Part shown: positions 16,767 through 26,103 of the stretch, in pieces | Layout: the number at the start of each line of letters is the position of its first letter | Numbering within the stretch: the stretch's first letter is position 1 | NCBI GenBank assembly: GCA_905221345.1 | Contig: CAJNCW010000001.1 | Coordinates: 124,001 to 188,000 of the forward strand | DNA length: 64,000 nucleotides | Direction: 5' to 3' | DNA from: a bacterium | Lineage (GTDB): Bacteria > Bacillota > Bacilli > Lactobacillales > Streptococcaceae | Made by a program: the position numbers and the translations under genes | The notes under the pieces: model-generated | The model's database searches: none | Told to the model about the DNA's origin: nothing | The model's input: the letters and a program-made list of their open reading frames with translations, nothing else

Positions 16767-17878
16767 TCCTTCCTCAACTTTAATAAACGACCAATATTAG
16801 CAGCTATGTGCTCCAAATAGAGGCTTGCTTTTTTCAGACTATCTTTTAGTGGTTCACTTTTCTCTAAAATAGAAAAGGCTGCCTGTATATTTTCGAATGG
16901 TAGGGAAGGTAAATCCTCGGAAAGACTACCACAAATAGCAATAACAGGAACTCCGTTAGGGGTTCTTTTTGCTACACCGATAGGAGCTTTTCCAGCAAAG
17001 CTTTGACAGTCCAGTTTGCCCTCTCCGACAATAACCAAGTCGGCCCCTGCAACTTTCTTCTCAAAGTCTATCAAATCCAAGCAAGTATCAATCCCAGATA
17101 CGATACAGGCCTCAGCAAAGGCACATAGCCCAGCAGCAATGCCACCGCCGGCTCCTGCTCCTTTCAGAGATAGGGTTGATGGCGAAAGTTTTTCATAGAA
17201 CCGCCGCATAGCCAAATCTACTGTCTCAAACAGAGCAGGATCCAGACCTTTTTGTCTGCCAAATGTATAGGTCGCTCCTTGGTTGCCACATAAAGGGCTC
17301 ACGACATCTGCTAAAATGCGAATCTTCACATTTTCGGGAATCCTATACAACTCGCTATCTGAAACTGACTCGAACTCAAGCAAAGTCTGACCGCAAGCTG
17401 GCAATTCCTTTCCATTCTTATCATAAAAACGATAACCCAGACCAGTAGCAATGCCTATTCCGCCATCATTACTAGCCGTACCACCTACACCGATATAGAT
17501 TTCTTTCATCCCTTGATCAATGAGATGACGAATCAGCTCCCCGATACCTCGAGTTTGGATGTGAAGAGGGTTTCGTTTCTCCTGCGGAATCTTTCCAAGA
17601 CCAACCAAGTCAGCAACTTCAAAGAGCGCTGTTTTTCCTTTCTGAAAGTAGCGCATTGCTTCATTTAGGCCAAAAGGTCCCGTCACCTCTTGCCATTTTT
17701 CTTCGAGGTCAAGAGAATGTCGAATAGCATCTACAGTTCCTTCCCCACCATCACCAACAGGGCATAACTGACATTCTACATCCGCTATTGACTGATCGAA
17801 ACCTCTTTTTATAGCTTGAGCGACCTCTTCTGCAGCCAAACTTTCTTTAAAAGAATCGGGTGCAATTACAATTTTCAT
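16763..17878 (-). CDS. glxK: Glycerate kinase
   Basis: Phosphorylates D-glycerate to 2- or 3-phosphoglycerate. The 371-aa protein is of the GarK/GlxK type: [14 protein letters not shown] at the N-terminus, [12 protein letters not shown] (about 40-51), the nucleotide/glycerate-binding [14 protein letters not shown] (about 132-145), the glycine-rich [14 protein letters not shown] (about 237-250), and [18 protein letters not shown] precedes the ATG. It follows the SerB-like gene with a nine-base gap, so the two are co-transcribed and may handle related phosphoglycerate/serine metabolites. Confidence 0.92.
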   Translation of the reverse strand: MKIVIAPDSFKESLAAEEVAQAIKRGFDQSIADVECQLCPVGDGGEGTVDAIRHSLDLEEKWQEVTGPFGLNEAMRYFQKGKTALFEVADLVGLGKIPQEKRNPLHIQTRGIGELIRHLIDQGMKEIYIGVGGTASNDGGIGIATGLGYRFYDKNGKELPACGQTLLEFESVSDSELYRIPENVKIRILADVVSPLCGNQGATYTFGRQKGLDPALFETVDLAMRRFYEKLSPSTLSLKGAGAGGGIAAGLCAFAEACIVSGIDTCLDLIDFEKKVAGADLVIVGEGKLDCQSFAGKAPIGVAKRTPNGVPVIAICGSLSEDLPSLPFENIQAAFSILEKSEPLKDSLKKASLYLEHIAANIGRLLKLRKD

Positions 17879-17887
17879 AGTTCCCTC

Positions 17888-18532
17888 TCATTCTAAGAAA
17901 TCAATCAAAGGTAGAACTTCCAAAAAATCCCTCGTATCTATATGACAAGCTATCTCTGTTTTTACGACCTCTTTGGCACAAAATGCAATACCACATCCTG
18001 CTGACTTTAACATCAAGAGGTCGTTAGCACCATCACCGATGGCAATCGTTCTTTCTTTGGAAAGTCCTGATTCCTTTCTCCATTTCTCAAGAGCAGCTTG
18101 TTTTACTTGGGCTGTCACAATTTCACCAACTAATTTACCTGTTAAAAAGTCATCTTTGACTTCCAACTGGTTGGCAGAGAAATAGGAGATGCCAAGGGAT
18201 TTTGCTAATCTCTCAACTATTGGTGCAAATCCACCAGACACTAGACCAACTAGAATACCCTTCTTTTGAAGAATGGAGATAAATTCTTGAGTATTCTTGG
18301 ACAGATGGATGGATTTGAAGACAGTATCAAAAACCGAAATCGGAAGACCTTTTAACAAAGCCACTCTCGCTCGTAAACTTGTTTCAAAGTCCAGTTCACC
18401 TCGCATTGCCTGTCTTGTAATCTGCGAAATTTCTTCTTCGCAACCTGCTTCTCTTCCTAAAAGATCAATCACTTCCTCTGCTATCAGGGTGCCGTCAACG
18501 TCCATAACACACAGTCCCTTTACTTGAGTCAT
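17888..18532 (-). CDS. serB: SerB-type HAD phosphatase (phosphoserine phosphatase)
   Basis: Predicted to hydrolyse phosphoserine to serine. The 214-aa protein has the HAD nucleophile motif MDVDGTLI (D11, D13), a helical cap (about 20-85), motif II LVSGGFAPIVERLA and the acidic motif GDGANDLLMLKSAG. These match SerB over other HADs. The gene starts just past the glgA terminator and leads the serB-glxK pair. Confidence in the exact substrate is moderate because SerB-like HADs vary. Confidence 0.87.
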   Translation of the reverse strand: MTQVKGLCVMDVDGTLIAEEVIDLLGREAGCEEEISQITRQAMRGELDFETSLRARVALLKGLPISVFDTVFKSIHLSKNTQEFISILQKKGILVGLVSGGFAPIVERLAKSLGISYFSANQLEVKDDFLTGKLVGEIVTAQVKQAALEKWRKESGLSKERTIAIGDGANDLLMLKSAGCGIAFCAKEVVKTEIACHIDTRDFLEVLPLIDFLE

Positions 18533-18557
18533 CCCTTCTCCTCTTTTCTAAACAGCC

Positions 18558-18589
18558 CAAAAATCGTATGAAAGAATCATACGATTTTA
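18558..18589 (-). terminator. Terminator of the glg operon
   Basis: On the minus strand AAATCGTATG, seven-base loop, CATACGATTT then TTGG: a perfect 10-bp stem just downstream of the glgA stop. Confidence 0.85.
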
Positions 18590-18593
18590 TCTA

Positions 18594-20027
18594 TTAGTTG
18601 ACTAAACTATGGTACAAGTCCAGGTAAGATTTGCAGGCTGTATCCCATGAGAAATCGCATTCCATAGCTTGTTTTTGTAGATTTCTCCAAACGTCCGGCT
18701 GATTCTTATAAACATCCAAGGCTGTTTGGAAACTCCAGTTAAGCCAGTATGGTGTTAAATTGTCAAAGCTAAATCCAGTACCAGTTCCTTCGATTGGATT
18801 GAAGGATTGAACTGTATCTCTTAGTCCGCCAACCTCATGAACCAATGGTAGAGTTCCGTAGCGCATTGCCATCATTTGAGATAAGCCACATGGTTCAAAA
18901 CGACTTGGCATGAGGAAGAGGTCACAAGCTGCGTAGATTTCTTGAGCAAGTTTGACGTCAAAAGTGATATTTGCTGATAGCTTGTCAGGATAGACTTGAG
19001 CAAACCATGAGAAAGAATGCTCAAAAGCAGGATCACCTGTTCCTAAAAGGACTATTTGAACATCCTCCTGTAAGAAACGATGCAAGCTTTCTACAACTAC
19101 ATCAAAACCTTTTTGGCGGGTCAAACGAGAGACAATCCCAACTAGAGGAACATCTGCTCGCACAGGTAGACCAACTCTCTCTTGCAATTTTGCTTTATTT
19201 TGTGCTTTTCCAGAAAAATCTTCTTTATCAAAATGATAGTCTAAAAGTGGGTCTGTTTGAGGATTATAAAGATCTGCGTCAATACCATTAACAATACCTG
19301 AAACCTTACCTGACTCCATCCGAAGAATCTGATCCAAACCGCAACCAAACTGACTGGTCATAATCTCATGCGCATAGCTAGGGGAAACGGTTGTGACACG
19401 ATCCGCGTAGAGAATACCTGCTTTCATCCAGTTGAGACAATCATTCCAGCGAAGGGTGCCATCAGCATAGCGTTCAAACCCAACACCGAACAAATCCCAC
19501 AACATTCCTTCAGAAAATTGACCTTGGAATTCCAAATTATGAATAGTTAAAACGGTTCTGATTCCTTGATATGCCTGAATCCATCTGTATTTTTCCTTCA
19601 AGAGAAAAGGAATCATAGCGGTGTGATAATCATGGGCATGGAGAATATCTGGAATGAAATCAATTCGCTCCATGGCTTCAAGAGCAGCCAGTTGGAAAAA
19701 GGCAAAGCGTTCACCATCATCGAAATCTCCGTAAACATGACCTCGGAAGAAATAAGTTTGATTGTCTACGAAGTAGAAGGTAACACCATTCAAGACGGTC
19801 TTCTTAATACCACAGTACTGTCTACGCCATCCTACACTCACTTCAAAGTGAAGAACATCCTCAATCTGGTCGCCGAACTTAGCCTCTACCATGTCATAGT
19901 AAGGTAAGAAAACTGCAACTTCATGCCCAGCCTTTACCAGTGATTTAGGAAGAGCGCCAATAACGTCTCCCAAACCACCTGTTTTTGAAAAGGGTGCACC
20001 CTCTGCTGCTACAAATAAAATTTTCAT
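18594..20027 (-). CDS. glgA: Glycogen (ADP-glucose) synthase
   Basis: Elongates alpha-1,4-glucan from ADP-glucose. The 477-aa GT5 enzyme shows the N-terminal substrate loop with [10 protein letters not shown] (residues 15-24), [24 protein letters not shown] and the C-terminal [17 protein letters not shown]. Last gene of glgBCDA; its ATG overlaps the glgD stop by four bases, indicating translational coupling. Terminator at 18558-18589. Confidence 0.97.
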   Translation of the reverse strand: MKILFVAAEGAPFSKTGGLGDVIGALPKSLVKAGHEVAVFLPYYDMVEAKFGDQIEDVLHFEVSVGWRRQYCGIKKTVLNGVTFYFVDNQTYFFRGHVYGDFDDGERFAFFQLAALEAMERIDFIPDILHAHDYHTAMIPFLLKEKYRWIQAYQGIRTVLTIHNLEFQGQFSEGMLWDLFGVGFERYADGTLRWNDCLNWMKAGILYADRVTTVSPSYAHEIMTSQFGCGLDQILRMESGKVSGIVNGIDADLYNPQTDPLLDYHFDKEDFSGKAQNKAKLQERVGLPVRADVPLVGIVSRLTRQKGFDVVVESLHRFLQEDVQIVLLGTGDPAFEHSFSWFAQVYPDKLSANITFDVKLAQEIYAACDLFLMPSRFEPCGLSQMMAMRYGTLPLVHEVGGLRDTVQSFNPIEGTGTGFSFDNLTPYWLNWSFQTALDVYKNQPDVWRNLQKQAMECDFSWDTACKSYLDLYHSLVN

Positions 20028-21163
20028 GAATGAATATCCTCTGTTACTTTTTCGCCTTTTTTGACTACGACTGGATGTTCAGCAGTTCCTCGAATCACGA
20101 CACCGTCAGCAACTTCAACCCCTTTGTCCAAGATTGCATACTCAACTTGGGCACCTTGACCAATCACAACACGAGGGAAAAGAAGGCTATTTTTCACTAC
20201 ACTATCCTTGTGAACATGAATGTTACGAGATAGGACTGACTGAACTACTTCACCCTCAATGATACTACCAGAGGCGAACTGCGAAGTACTTACCTTAGAG
20301 GTGTTTGAGTAGTAAGTTGGTTCTTCATTCTTAACCTTGGTATAAATTTTTTGGTTAGGTGAGAAGAGAGAGTAGAATTTTTGAGACTCTAGCATATCAA
20401 TATTGGCTTGATAATAGGATTGAACAGAGTGAACATTGGCTAGGTAGCCAGTGTATTCATAAGCAAAAGCACCTTCTTTAGCTGCCAACTCACGTAAAAC
20501 ATAGCGTAATTTTTCTGGGTATTCTTTTTGAACTTCTTCTTCCAAACGCTTAATCAACCACGGAGTATCAACGACGAATATATCTGTGGACATGTTGAAA
20601 AGTTCATCTGTTGATTTGGCATCAAAAAGTTTATGAGAAAGAACACGGTCTGTTTCATCCACTTCCAAGATGGCATTAACATCTGAAATATCCTTTTTAG
20701 GTAATTTCTTATAAACAACTGTAATCGGACGACCGGCAGTAGTATGTAAATGGAACACTTGATTGAGGTCAATATTCACCACGATATCACAGTTAAGTGC
20801 AACCGTCTGATTTGATCCTGAACGTTTCAAATAAGTGAGAAGCTGTTGGTAATATTCTTTCCCAACTGTGCTACTTTCAACACGCGTATTATAAATACCT
20901 AGATAGTAGTGACTGAGAAGGGTAGATAAGCCCCACTCACGTCCTGAACGAATATGGTCAAAGACTGAACTGATATTATCTTGTTGGAAAATTCCAAAGA
21001 CACTACGAACACCAGCATTTGCAAGGCTAGAAAGAGGGAAGTCGATCAAACGATATTTTGCTCCAAATGGCAAGCTGGCTACTGGACGATGATCTGTCAA
21101 AGTTGACATATCGTGAAAACCAACGGTGTTTCCTAAAATGGCTGAATATTTATCAATCTTCAT
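20024..21163 (-). CDS. glgD: GlgD, glucose-1-phosphate adenylyltransferase-like subunit
   Basis: A paralogue of GlgC that in Gram-positives associates with it and modulates ADP-glucose pyrophosphorylase. The 379-aa protein keeps the nucleotidyltransferase fold and the C-terminal left-handed beta-helix (hexapeptide pattern in about 280-379), but the N-terminal GGxGxRLG loop seen in GlgC is replaced by [16 protein letters not shown], so it is probably catalytically weak or inactive alone. Overlaps glgC by 11 bases and glgA by four. Confidence 0.95.
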   Translation of the reverse strand: MKIDKYSAILGNTVGFHDMSTLTDHRPVASLPFGAKYRLIDFPLSSLANAGVRSVFGIFQQDNISSVFDHIRSGREWGLSTLLSHYYLGIYNTRVESSTVGKEYYQQLLTYLKRSGSNQTVALNCDIVVNIDLNQVFHLHTTAGRPITVVYKKLPKKDISDVNAILEVDETDRVLSHKLFDAKSTDELFNMSTDIFVVDTPWLIKRLEEEVQKEYPEKLRYVLRELAAKEGAFAYEYTGYLANVHSVQSYYQANIDMLESQKFYSLFSPNQKIYTKVKNEEPTYYSNTSKVSTSQFASGSIIEGEVVQSVLSRNIHVHKDSVVKNSLLFPRVVIGQGAQVEYAILDKGVEVADGVVIRGTAEHPVVVKKGEKVTEDIHS

Positions 21164-22295
21164 CTGTTGCTACCCCCACTACTTCATCATATCCTACTAC
21201 TTGTACTTCGTCTGTTCCATCAATTTCGACACCTTCAGAAATAACAGCACCTTCACCAATGATGGCACGTTTAATTTTTGCACCTTTTCCGATAATGGCA
21301 CCACTCATGATTACAGAGTCTACTACTTCAGCACCCTCACGTACTTGCGCTTCTGTTGAGAGAATGGAATGCTTAACAGTTCCATCCACGAGACAGCCAT
21401 CCACAACTAAAGAATCTTCTACATGAGCGTGTTTTCCAATAAAGTTTGGTGGTGAAATCAAGTTCCGTGAGTAGATTTTCCACTGACGATCACGACTATC
21501 CAAAGCGTTATTTGGATCAATGTATTCCATATTTGCTTCCCATAGAGACTCGATAGTACCAACGTCTTTCCAGTAGCCTTTGAATTCATAAGCATAAACG
21601 CTTTCTCCAGACTCAAGGTAATTTGGAATAACGTTTTTACCAAAGTCTGACATATCTACCTTGTTCTTTTCAGCAGCTACCAGCATATTACGGAGACGTT
21701 GCCAATCAAAGATATAAATCCCCATAGAAGCTTTGGTAGACTTAGGTTCGGCTGGTTTTTCTTCAAATTCAACGATACGATTATTGGCATCTGTATTCAT
21801 GATACCAAAACGGCTAGCTTCTTTGAGGGGTACATCCAAGACAGCTACTGTCAAACTGGCATTGTTGTCCTTGTGAGATTGGAGCATGTCATCATAGTCC
21901 ATCTTGTAAATATGGTCTCCAGAGAGGATGAGAACATATTCTGGGTTAACACTGTCGATGTAGTCAATATTTTGGTAGATAGCGTGACTAGTCCCCTCAA
22001 ACCAACGGTTTCCTTCACTTGCAGAGTAGGGTTGAAGTATAGAAACACCTGTGTTAATTCCATCTAGTCCCCAGCTCGAACCATTTCCGATGTGGTTGTT
22101 CAAGGCAAGAGGTTGGTATTGTGTAATCACACCGACATTGTGAATCCCAGAGTTAGCACAGTTTGAAAGCGCAAAGTCAATAATACGGTAGCGCCCACCG
22201 AATTGCACGGCTGGTTTAGCAATGCTTTGAGTGAGTTTTCCGAGACGTGTTCCTTGCCCACCCGCAAGGATCAAAGCTAGCATTTCATTCTTCAT
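21153..22295 (-). CDS. glgC: Glucose-1-phosphate adenylyltransferase
   Basis: Makes ADP-glucose from ATP and glucose-1-phosphate, the committed step of glycogen synthesis. The 380-aa protein has the pyrophosphorylase loop [13 protein letters not shown] (residues 11-23), the substrate segment [12 protein letters not shown] and a C-terminal beta-helix. It overlaps glgB (11 bases) and glgD (11 bases). Phosphoglucomutase at 34685 would feed it glucose-1-phosphate. Confidence 0.97.
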   Translation of the reverse strand: MKNEMLALILAGGQGTRLGKLTQSIAKPAVQFGGRYRIIDFALSNCANSGIHNVGVITQYQPLALNNHIGNGSSWGLDGINTGVSILQPYSASEGNRWFEGTSHAIYQNIDYIDSVNPEYVLILSGDHIYKMDYDDMLQSHKDNNASLTVAVLDVPLKEASRFGIMNTDANNRIVEFEEKPAEPKSTKASMGIYIFDWQRLRNMLVAAEKNKVDMSDFGKNVIPNYLESGESVYAYEFKGYWKDVGTIESLWEANMEYIDPNNALDSRDRQWKIYSRNLISPPNFIGKHAHVEDSLVVDGCLVDGTVKHSILSTEAQVREGAEVVDSVIMSGAIIGKGAKIKRAIIGEGAVISEGVEIDGTDEVQVVGYDEVVGVATDED

Positions 22296-24213
22296 TTTCT
22301 ACTCCTTTTTGAGTTTTATTTGCGACAGTTTTAGTTGGTTTCAAACGACGCTTGATCTTCCAGATGCTTGCACCCATGGCAGGCAAGGTAAAGGTCAAAG
22401 TCTGCTCATAATCTTTCCATAAGCCTTCTTGAGTCTGAACTGTTTGATTGTGCTCTTTCCAGACACCACCCCATTCTTCCAACTCTGTATTCCAAACTTC
22501 TTCGTAAATACCTGCAACAGGCAAACCAATCGTAAAGTCCTTACGCTCAACTGGTGCCATATTAAAGACACAGACTAACATTTCGTCCTTCTTGCCCTTA
22601 CGAATAAAGGAAAGGACACTCTGATCTCTATTATCAGCATCGATAATCTCGATACCATCATAACTAGTATCAATTTCCCAAAGACAACGATGCTCTTTAT
22701 AGAATTGATTTAGTTGTGAAGTGAAATGCTTCATCTTGGCATTCATCGGATCTTCTAGATTAGACCATTCCAACTGCTCCTCAGACTTCCACTCTAGGAA
22801 TTGCCCGTACTCACTACCCATGAACAAGAGTTTCTTACCTGGATGACAAATTTGATAGGTGTAGAGATTGCGCAGACCTGCGAACTGATTGTAGCGATCA
22901 CCCCACATCTTATGCATCATACTCTTCTTGCCATGAACCACTTCATCATGTGAGAAAGGTAAGAGATAGTTTTCATTGAAAACATACATAAAACTGAAAG
23001 TCACAAGATTAAAGTCATACTTGCGATAAATCGGATCTTCCTCGTAGAAACGGAGGATATCATTCATCCAGCCCATATTCCATTTATAGTCAAATCCAAG
23101 GCCGCCCATTTCTTTCATACCAGTAATCTTTGTCGCTGATGAACTTTCTTCTGCAATCATCATGATGTCTGGATGAGCTAACTTAATCACTGTGTTTAAC
23201 CGCTGAAGGAAATAATAACCTTCATAGTTAAGATTTCCACCATCCTTATTTGGGGTCCAAGGAGCATTATCATAATCTAGGTAAAGCATATTGCTCACTG
23301 CATCTACCCGAATGCCATCTAAGTGATAAAAATCAATCCAAAATTTAATGCTGGAAATCAAGAAAGACTGGACCTCATTTTTCCCAAGGTCAAAATTCAG
23401 CGCACCCCAACCATAGTTATGAGCCTTGTTGTGGTCTTGGTATTCAAAAGTTGGTGTGCCGTCATAATATGCCAAAGCATCATCATTAATAGTGAAATGA
23501 CCTGGAACCCAGTCTACGATGACACCGATATTATTTATATGACACTCTTCAACGAAATCTTGAAATTCCTCTGGTCTGCCATAGGAATGTTCAAAAGCAA
23601 AGTAGCCCATAAGCTGATAACCCCAGCTCAATCCAAGTGGGTGAGCCATTAAAGGCATGAACTCAATATGTGTATAGTTCATCTCAACCAAGTATGGAAT
23701 CAACTCGTCTTTCAGTTGCGAAAAAGTATAGGGACTACCATCTGGATTTCTCTTCCAAGACCCTGCATGGGCCTCATATATATTAACTGGTCTCTCGAAA
23801 AATCCCAGACGTTTGCGACGCGCTAGCCAAAGTCCATCTTTCCATTTCTTTTCTGGGATAGTAGTCAAAACAGCTCCTGTCCCTGGACGCGCTTCAAAAC
23901 GAATCGCCAAAGGATCAATCTTCATAATCTGGTGACCATTTGCACGCGTGATATGATATTTATAAATCTGACCTTCCTGTGCTTGACTTGTAAAGACTTC
24001 CCAAACACCTGCCTCATTACGAACCATAGGAATCTGATTCTCAACCCAATTAGTGAAATCCCCAACTAGGTGAACTGCTTGTGCATTTGGGGCCCAAACC
24101 CTAAAGGTATAGCCTATTTCTCCGTTTTTCTCCTCTCTATGCGCTCCTAAATAATGCTGGAGGTGAAAGTTTTCACCAGTAGTAAAGGTTCTTAATGCTT
24201 CTTGATTATTCAT
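22285..24213 (-). CDS. glgB: 1,4-alpha-glucan branching enzyme
   Basis: Introduces alpha-1,6 branches. The 642-aa protein has a CBM48 N-terminal domain (about 30-115), a GH13 barrel with [19 protein letters not shown] (nucleophile Asp), MIAEESS (acid Glu) and [11 protein letters not shown], and a C-terminal all-beta domain followed by a basic tail. First gene of the operon; GAGAGGGG precedes the ATG and a consensus promoter with a downstream cre-like site lies upstream. Confidence 0.97.
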   Translation of the reverse strand: MNNQEALRTFTTGENFHLQHYLGAHREEKNGEIGYTFRVWAPNAQAVHLVGDFTNWVENQIPMVRNEAGVWEVFTSQAQEGQIYKYHITRANGHQIMKIDPLAIRFEARPGTGAVLTTIPEKKWKDGLWLARRKRLGFFERPVNIYEAHAGSWKRNPDGSPYTFSQLKDELIPYLVEMNYTHIEFMPLMAHPLGLSWGYQLMGYFAFEHSYGRPEEFQDFVEECHINNIGVIVDWVPGHFTINDDALAYYDGTPTFEYQDHNKAHNYGWGALNFDLGKNEVQSFLISSIKFWIDFYHLDGIRVDAVSNMLYLDYDNAPWTPNKDGGNLNYEGYYFLQRLNTVIKLAHPDIMMIAEESSSATKITGMKEMGGLGFDYKWNMGWMNDILRFYEEDPIYRKYDFNLVTFSFMYVFNENYLLPFSHDEVVHGKKSMMHKMWGDRYNQFAGLRNLYTYQICHPGKKLLFMGSEYGQFLEWKSEEQLEWSNLEDPMNAKMKHFTSQLNQFYKEHRCLWEIDTSYDGIEIIDADNRDQSVLSFIRKGKKDEMLVCVFNMAPVERKDFTIGLPVAGIYEEVWNTELEEWGGVWKEHNQTVQTQEGLWKDYEQTLTFTLPAMGASIWKIKRRLKPTKTVANKTQKGVENEE

Positions 24214-24231
24214 TCAATCCCCTCTCTTTTT

Positions 24232-24245
24232 TGTAAGCGTTTTCT
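24232..24245 (-). promoter_or_regulatory. cre-like site in the glg leader
   Basis: On the minus strand AGAAAACGCTTACA matches TGNAANCGNWNNCW at 13 of 14 positions with the central CG intact. It is just downstream of the -10, where CcpA would block elongation or clearance. Inference. Confidence 0.6.
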
Positions 24246-24253
24246 ATATTTCT

Positions 24254-24282
24254 ATTATACTATCTTTTAAAAGAACTTTCAA
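24254..24282 (-). promoter_or_regulatory. Promoter of glgBCDA
   Basis: TTGAAA (24277-24282) and a perfect TATAAT (24254-24259) on the minus strand with a 17-base spacer. Confidence 0.85.
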
Positions 24283-24455
24283 GCGATTTACGGAATTTCA
24301 CCAAAATTATCTTGAAAATTTTAGAAAATATATCTTAACATTATATAATTTTCATTTAATTATTGAAAAAGATAAATGATTTACATATATTTTCTTAGTA
24401 TAATATCAAAACATTCGTTATTTTTCAATTTCTAGCTGGATTTTTGAGTAAAAAT

Positions 24456-24486
24456 AAAAATCAGGAGGCTAAATTCCTGATTTTTT
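24456..24486 (-). terminator. gapN terminator
   Basis: On the minus strand AAATCAGGA, eight-base loop, TCCTGATTT, then TTATTTT; directly after the gapN stop. The rest of the 276 bases between glgB and gapN is AT-rich and holds the glg promoter and nothing else I can support. Confidence 0.85.
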
Positions 24487-24489
24487 AGA

Positions 24490-25914
24490 TTATTTCACAT
24501 CAAAAACGATGGATTTGACATTTGTCATCGCTTCGATACTATATTTAATCCCTTGCACTCCTGCACCAGAACCTTTTACACCAAGGAATGGGAAATTATC
24601 TGGTCCACGTTGTGTTTTATTATTAATATGAACGGTACCAACTTCAAGTTTTTCAGCAATTTCAAACGCCTTCTTAAAGTCATTTGTAAAGACAGAGGAT
24701 TGAAGACCGAACTCAGATTCGTTGGCAATTGCTACCGCTTCATTTGCATCAGCGACACGGATAATTGGGAGAACAGGTCCAAATGGTTCTTCCCAAGCTA
24801 ATTTCATATCTCTTGTGACATAATCAAAAAGTCCAGGCCAAATGAGATTTTTCTCACGTTTGATTTGGCTGAGCGCTTTGGCACCCTTTTCCTGAGCGTC
24901 TTGAATCAATCCCCAGATGAAGTCAGCTGAAGCATTATCAATAACAGGTGTGATATCAGCATTGTCAAATGGATCACCTACTGTTAGCTTAGCAACTTCA
25001 GCTTGGAGCAATTCAGCCAATCTGTCTGCTACGCTTTCCACAACCAAGACACGCTTGATAGCAGTACAACGCTGACCAGAGTAGCTAAAGGCACCACCTA
25101 CGATTTGTTTAGCTGCATTTTCTAAATCTGCATCTTCTAAAACAATTGCAGCATCTTTTCCACCAAGTTCAAGCATAATTGGGCGCATGCCCGCTAAACG
25201 ACCGATACGCTCCCCAATCGGTGTTGAACCTGTAAAGTTAATGAAGTTCACTTCCTTGTGTTCGATGATGTAGTCTCCGATCTCAGAACCACGTCCAGTG
25301 ATGGTGTTGAAGACACCTGCTGGGATTCCGGCTTCGTCAAAAGCTTTAGCCAACAAGAGACCAGAAATAGATCCTTGTGTTGGTGGTTTAAACATAACGA
25401 CATTTCCTGCAATCAAAGCCGGAGCAATCTTAGATCCAGAAAGGTTAACTGGATAGTTAAATGGCGCGATAGCTAAAACGACACCAACTGGCTCACGACG
25501 AACAACGGCCAGTTTGTTTTTACTTGCAGCTTCAAAACCGCCACCTTCCATTGCTTGCCCAGTGATACGGAGACCTTCCTCAGCAGCAAAACGAATCAAT
25601 TCTGCTGTACGTACTACTTCTCCAATGGCTGCTTTAATTCCTTTTGCAACCTCTTTGGCAAGAATGGTACCAATTTTTTCTTTATCGCGTTCCAAAATAT
25701 CTGCTGTCTTATGCAAATAGGCTGCACGCTCAACTGGTGCTAAATCACGCCATGCAGGGAGAGCTGCACGCGCAGCTTTCATAGCCTCATCTACTTCAGC
25801 CTGACTCATAGCTGGTACTGTCCCCAGCTTTTCCTGATTGATGGGAGAATAGATGGCAATCTCATTCTCTGATGATTTCCATTTTCCATTTACTAAATTC
25901 TGATAATTTGTCAA
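24490..25914 (-). CDS. gapN: NADP-dependent non-phosphorylating glyceraldehyde-3-phosphate dehydrogenase
   Basis: Oxidises glyceraldehyde-3-phosphate directly to 3-phosphoglycerate with NADP+, a main NADPH source in streptococci, bypassing one ATP of glycolysis. The 474-aa aldehyde-dehydrogenase-family protein has the catalytic C283 in SGQRCTAIKR and general base E249 in MLELGGKD, plus the Rossmann-type FTGSTPIGERIG. The start codon is TTG at 25914, with AGGAGG about nine bases upstream. Length and N-terminus match streptococcal GapN. Monocistronic, with a CodY box within its promoter. Confidence 0.96.
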   Translation of the reverse strand: MTNYQNLVNGKWKSSENEIAIYSPINQEKLGTVPAMSQAEVDEAMKAARAALPAWRDLAPVERAAYLHKTADILERDKEKIGTILAKEVAKGIKAAIGEVVRTAELIRFAAEEGLRITGQAMEGGGFEAASKNKLAVVRREPVGVVLAIAPFNYPVNLSGSKIAPALIAGNVVMFKPPTQGSISGLLLAKAFDEAGIPAGVFNTITGRGSEIGDYIIEHKEVNFINFTGSTPIGERIGRLAGMRPIMLELGGKDAAIVLEDADLENAAKQIVGGAFSYSGQRCTAIKRVLVVESVADRLAELLQAEVAKLTVGDPFDNADITPVIDNASADFIWGLIQDAQEKGAKALSQIKREKNLIWPGLFDYVTRDMKLAWEEPFGPVLPIIRVADANEAVAIANESEFGLQSSVFTNDFKKAFEIAEKLEVGTVHINNKTQRGPDNFPFLGVKGSGAGVQGIKYSIEAMTNVKSIVFDVK

Positions 25915-25945
25915 ATTCTCTTCCTCCTGAAAATGATTAAAACTT

Positions 25946-25973
25946 ATTTTATCAAATTTTCAGAAAATTACAA
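25946..25973 (-). promoter_or_regulatory. gapN promoter
   Basis: TTGTAA (25968-25973) and TAAAAT (25946-25951) on the minus strand, 16-base spacer, about 32 bases before the TTG start. Confidence 0.5.
25955..25969. promoter_or_regulatory. CodY box in the gapN promoter
   Basis: AATTTTCAGAAAATT is an exact 15/15 match to the CodY consensus AATTTTCWGAAAATT. It sits in the spacer of the gapN promoter, where bound CodY would exclude RNA polymerase. Binding is inferred. Confidence 0.75.
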
Positions 25974-26069
25974 CCCTTTTTGGGAAAATATTGATATTTT
26001 TTTCACAAACTTGATTCTTCAAATTATTTGACTTCTACTGCTAATAGATAGTAGTTTGTCAATAAAAAC

Positions 26070-26099
26070 GAAAAAGGTTCAGATAATCTAAACCTTTTT
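26070..26099 (-). terminator. Pullulanase terminator
   Basis: AAAAAGGTT(C)AGAT paired with ATCT(A)AACCTTTTT, a stem of 13 pairs with one mismatch; T-runs on both sides, directly after the stop at 26104. Confidence 0.85.
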
Positions 26100-26103
26100 G
26101 CTG

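Noticed and set aside
24340..24455. Promoter-like TTGAAA-N17-TATATT on the plus strand
   Set aside because: No plus-strand gene follows; AT-rich DNA makes such matches likely by chance.
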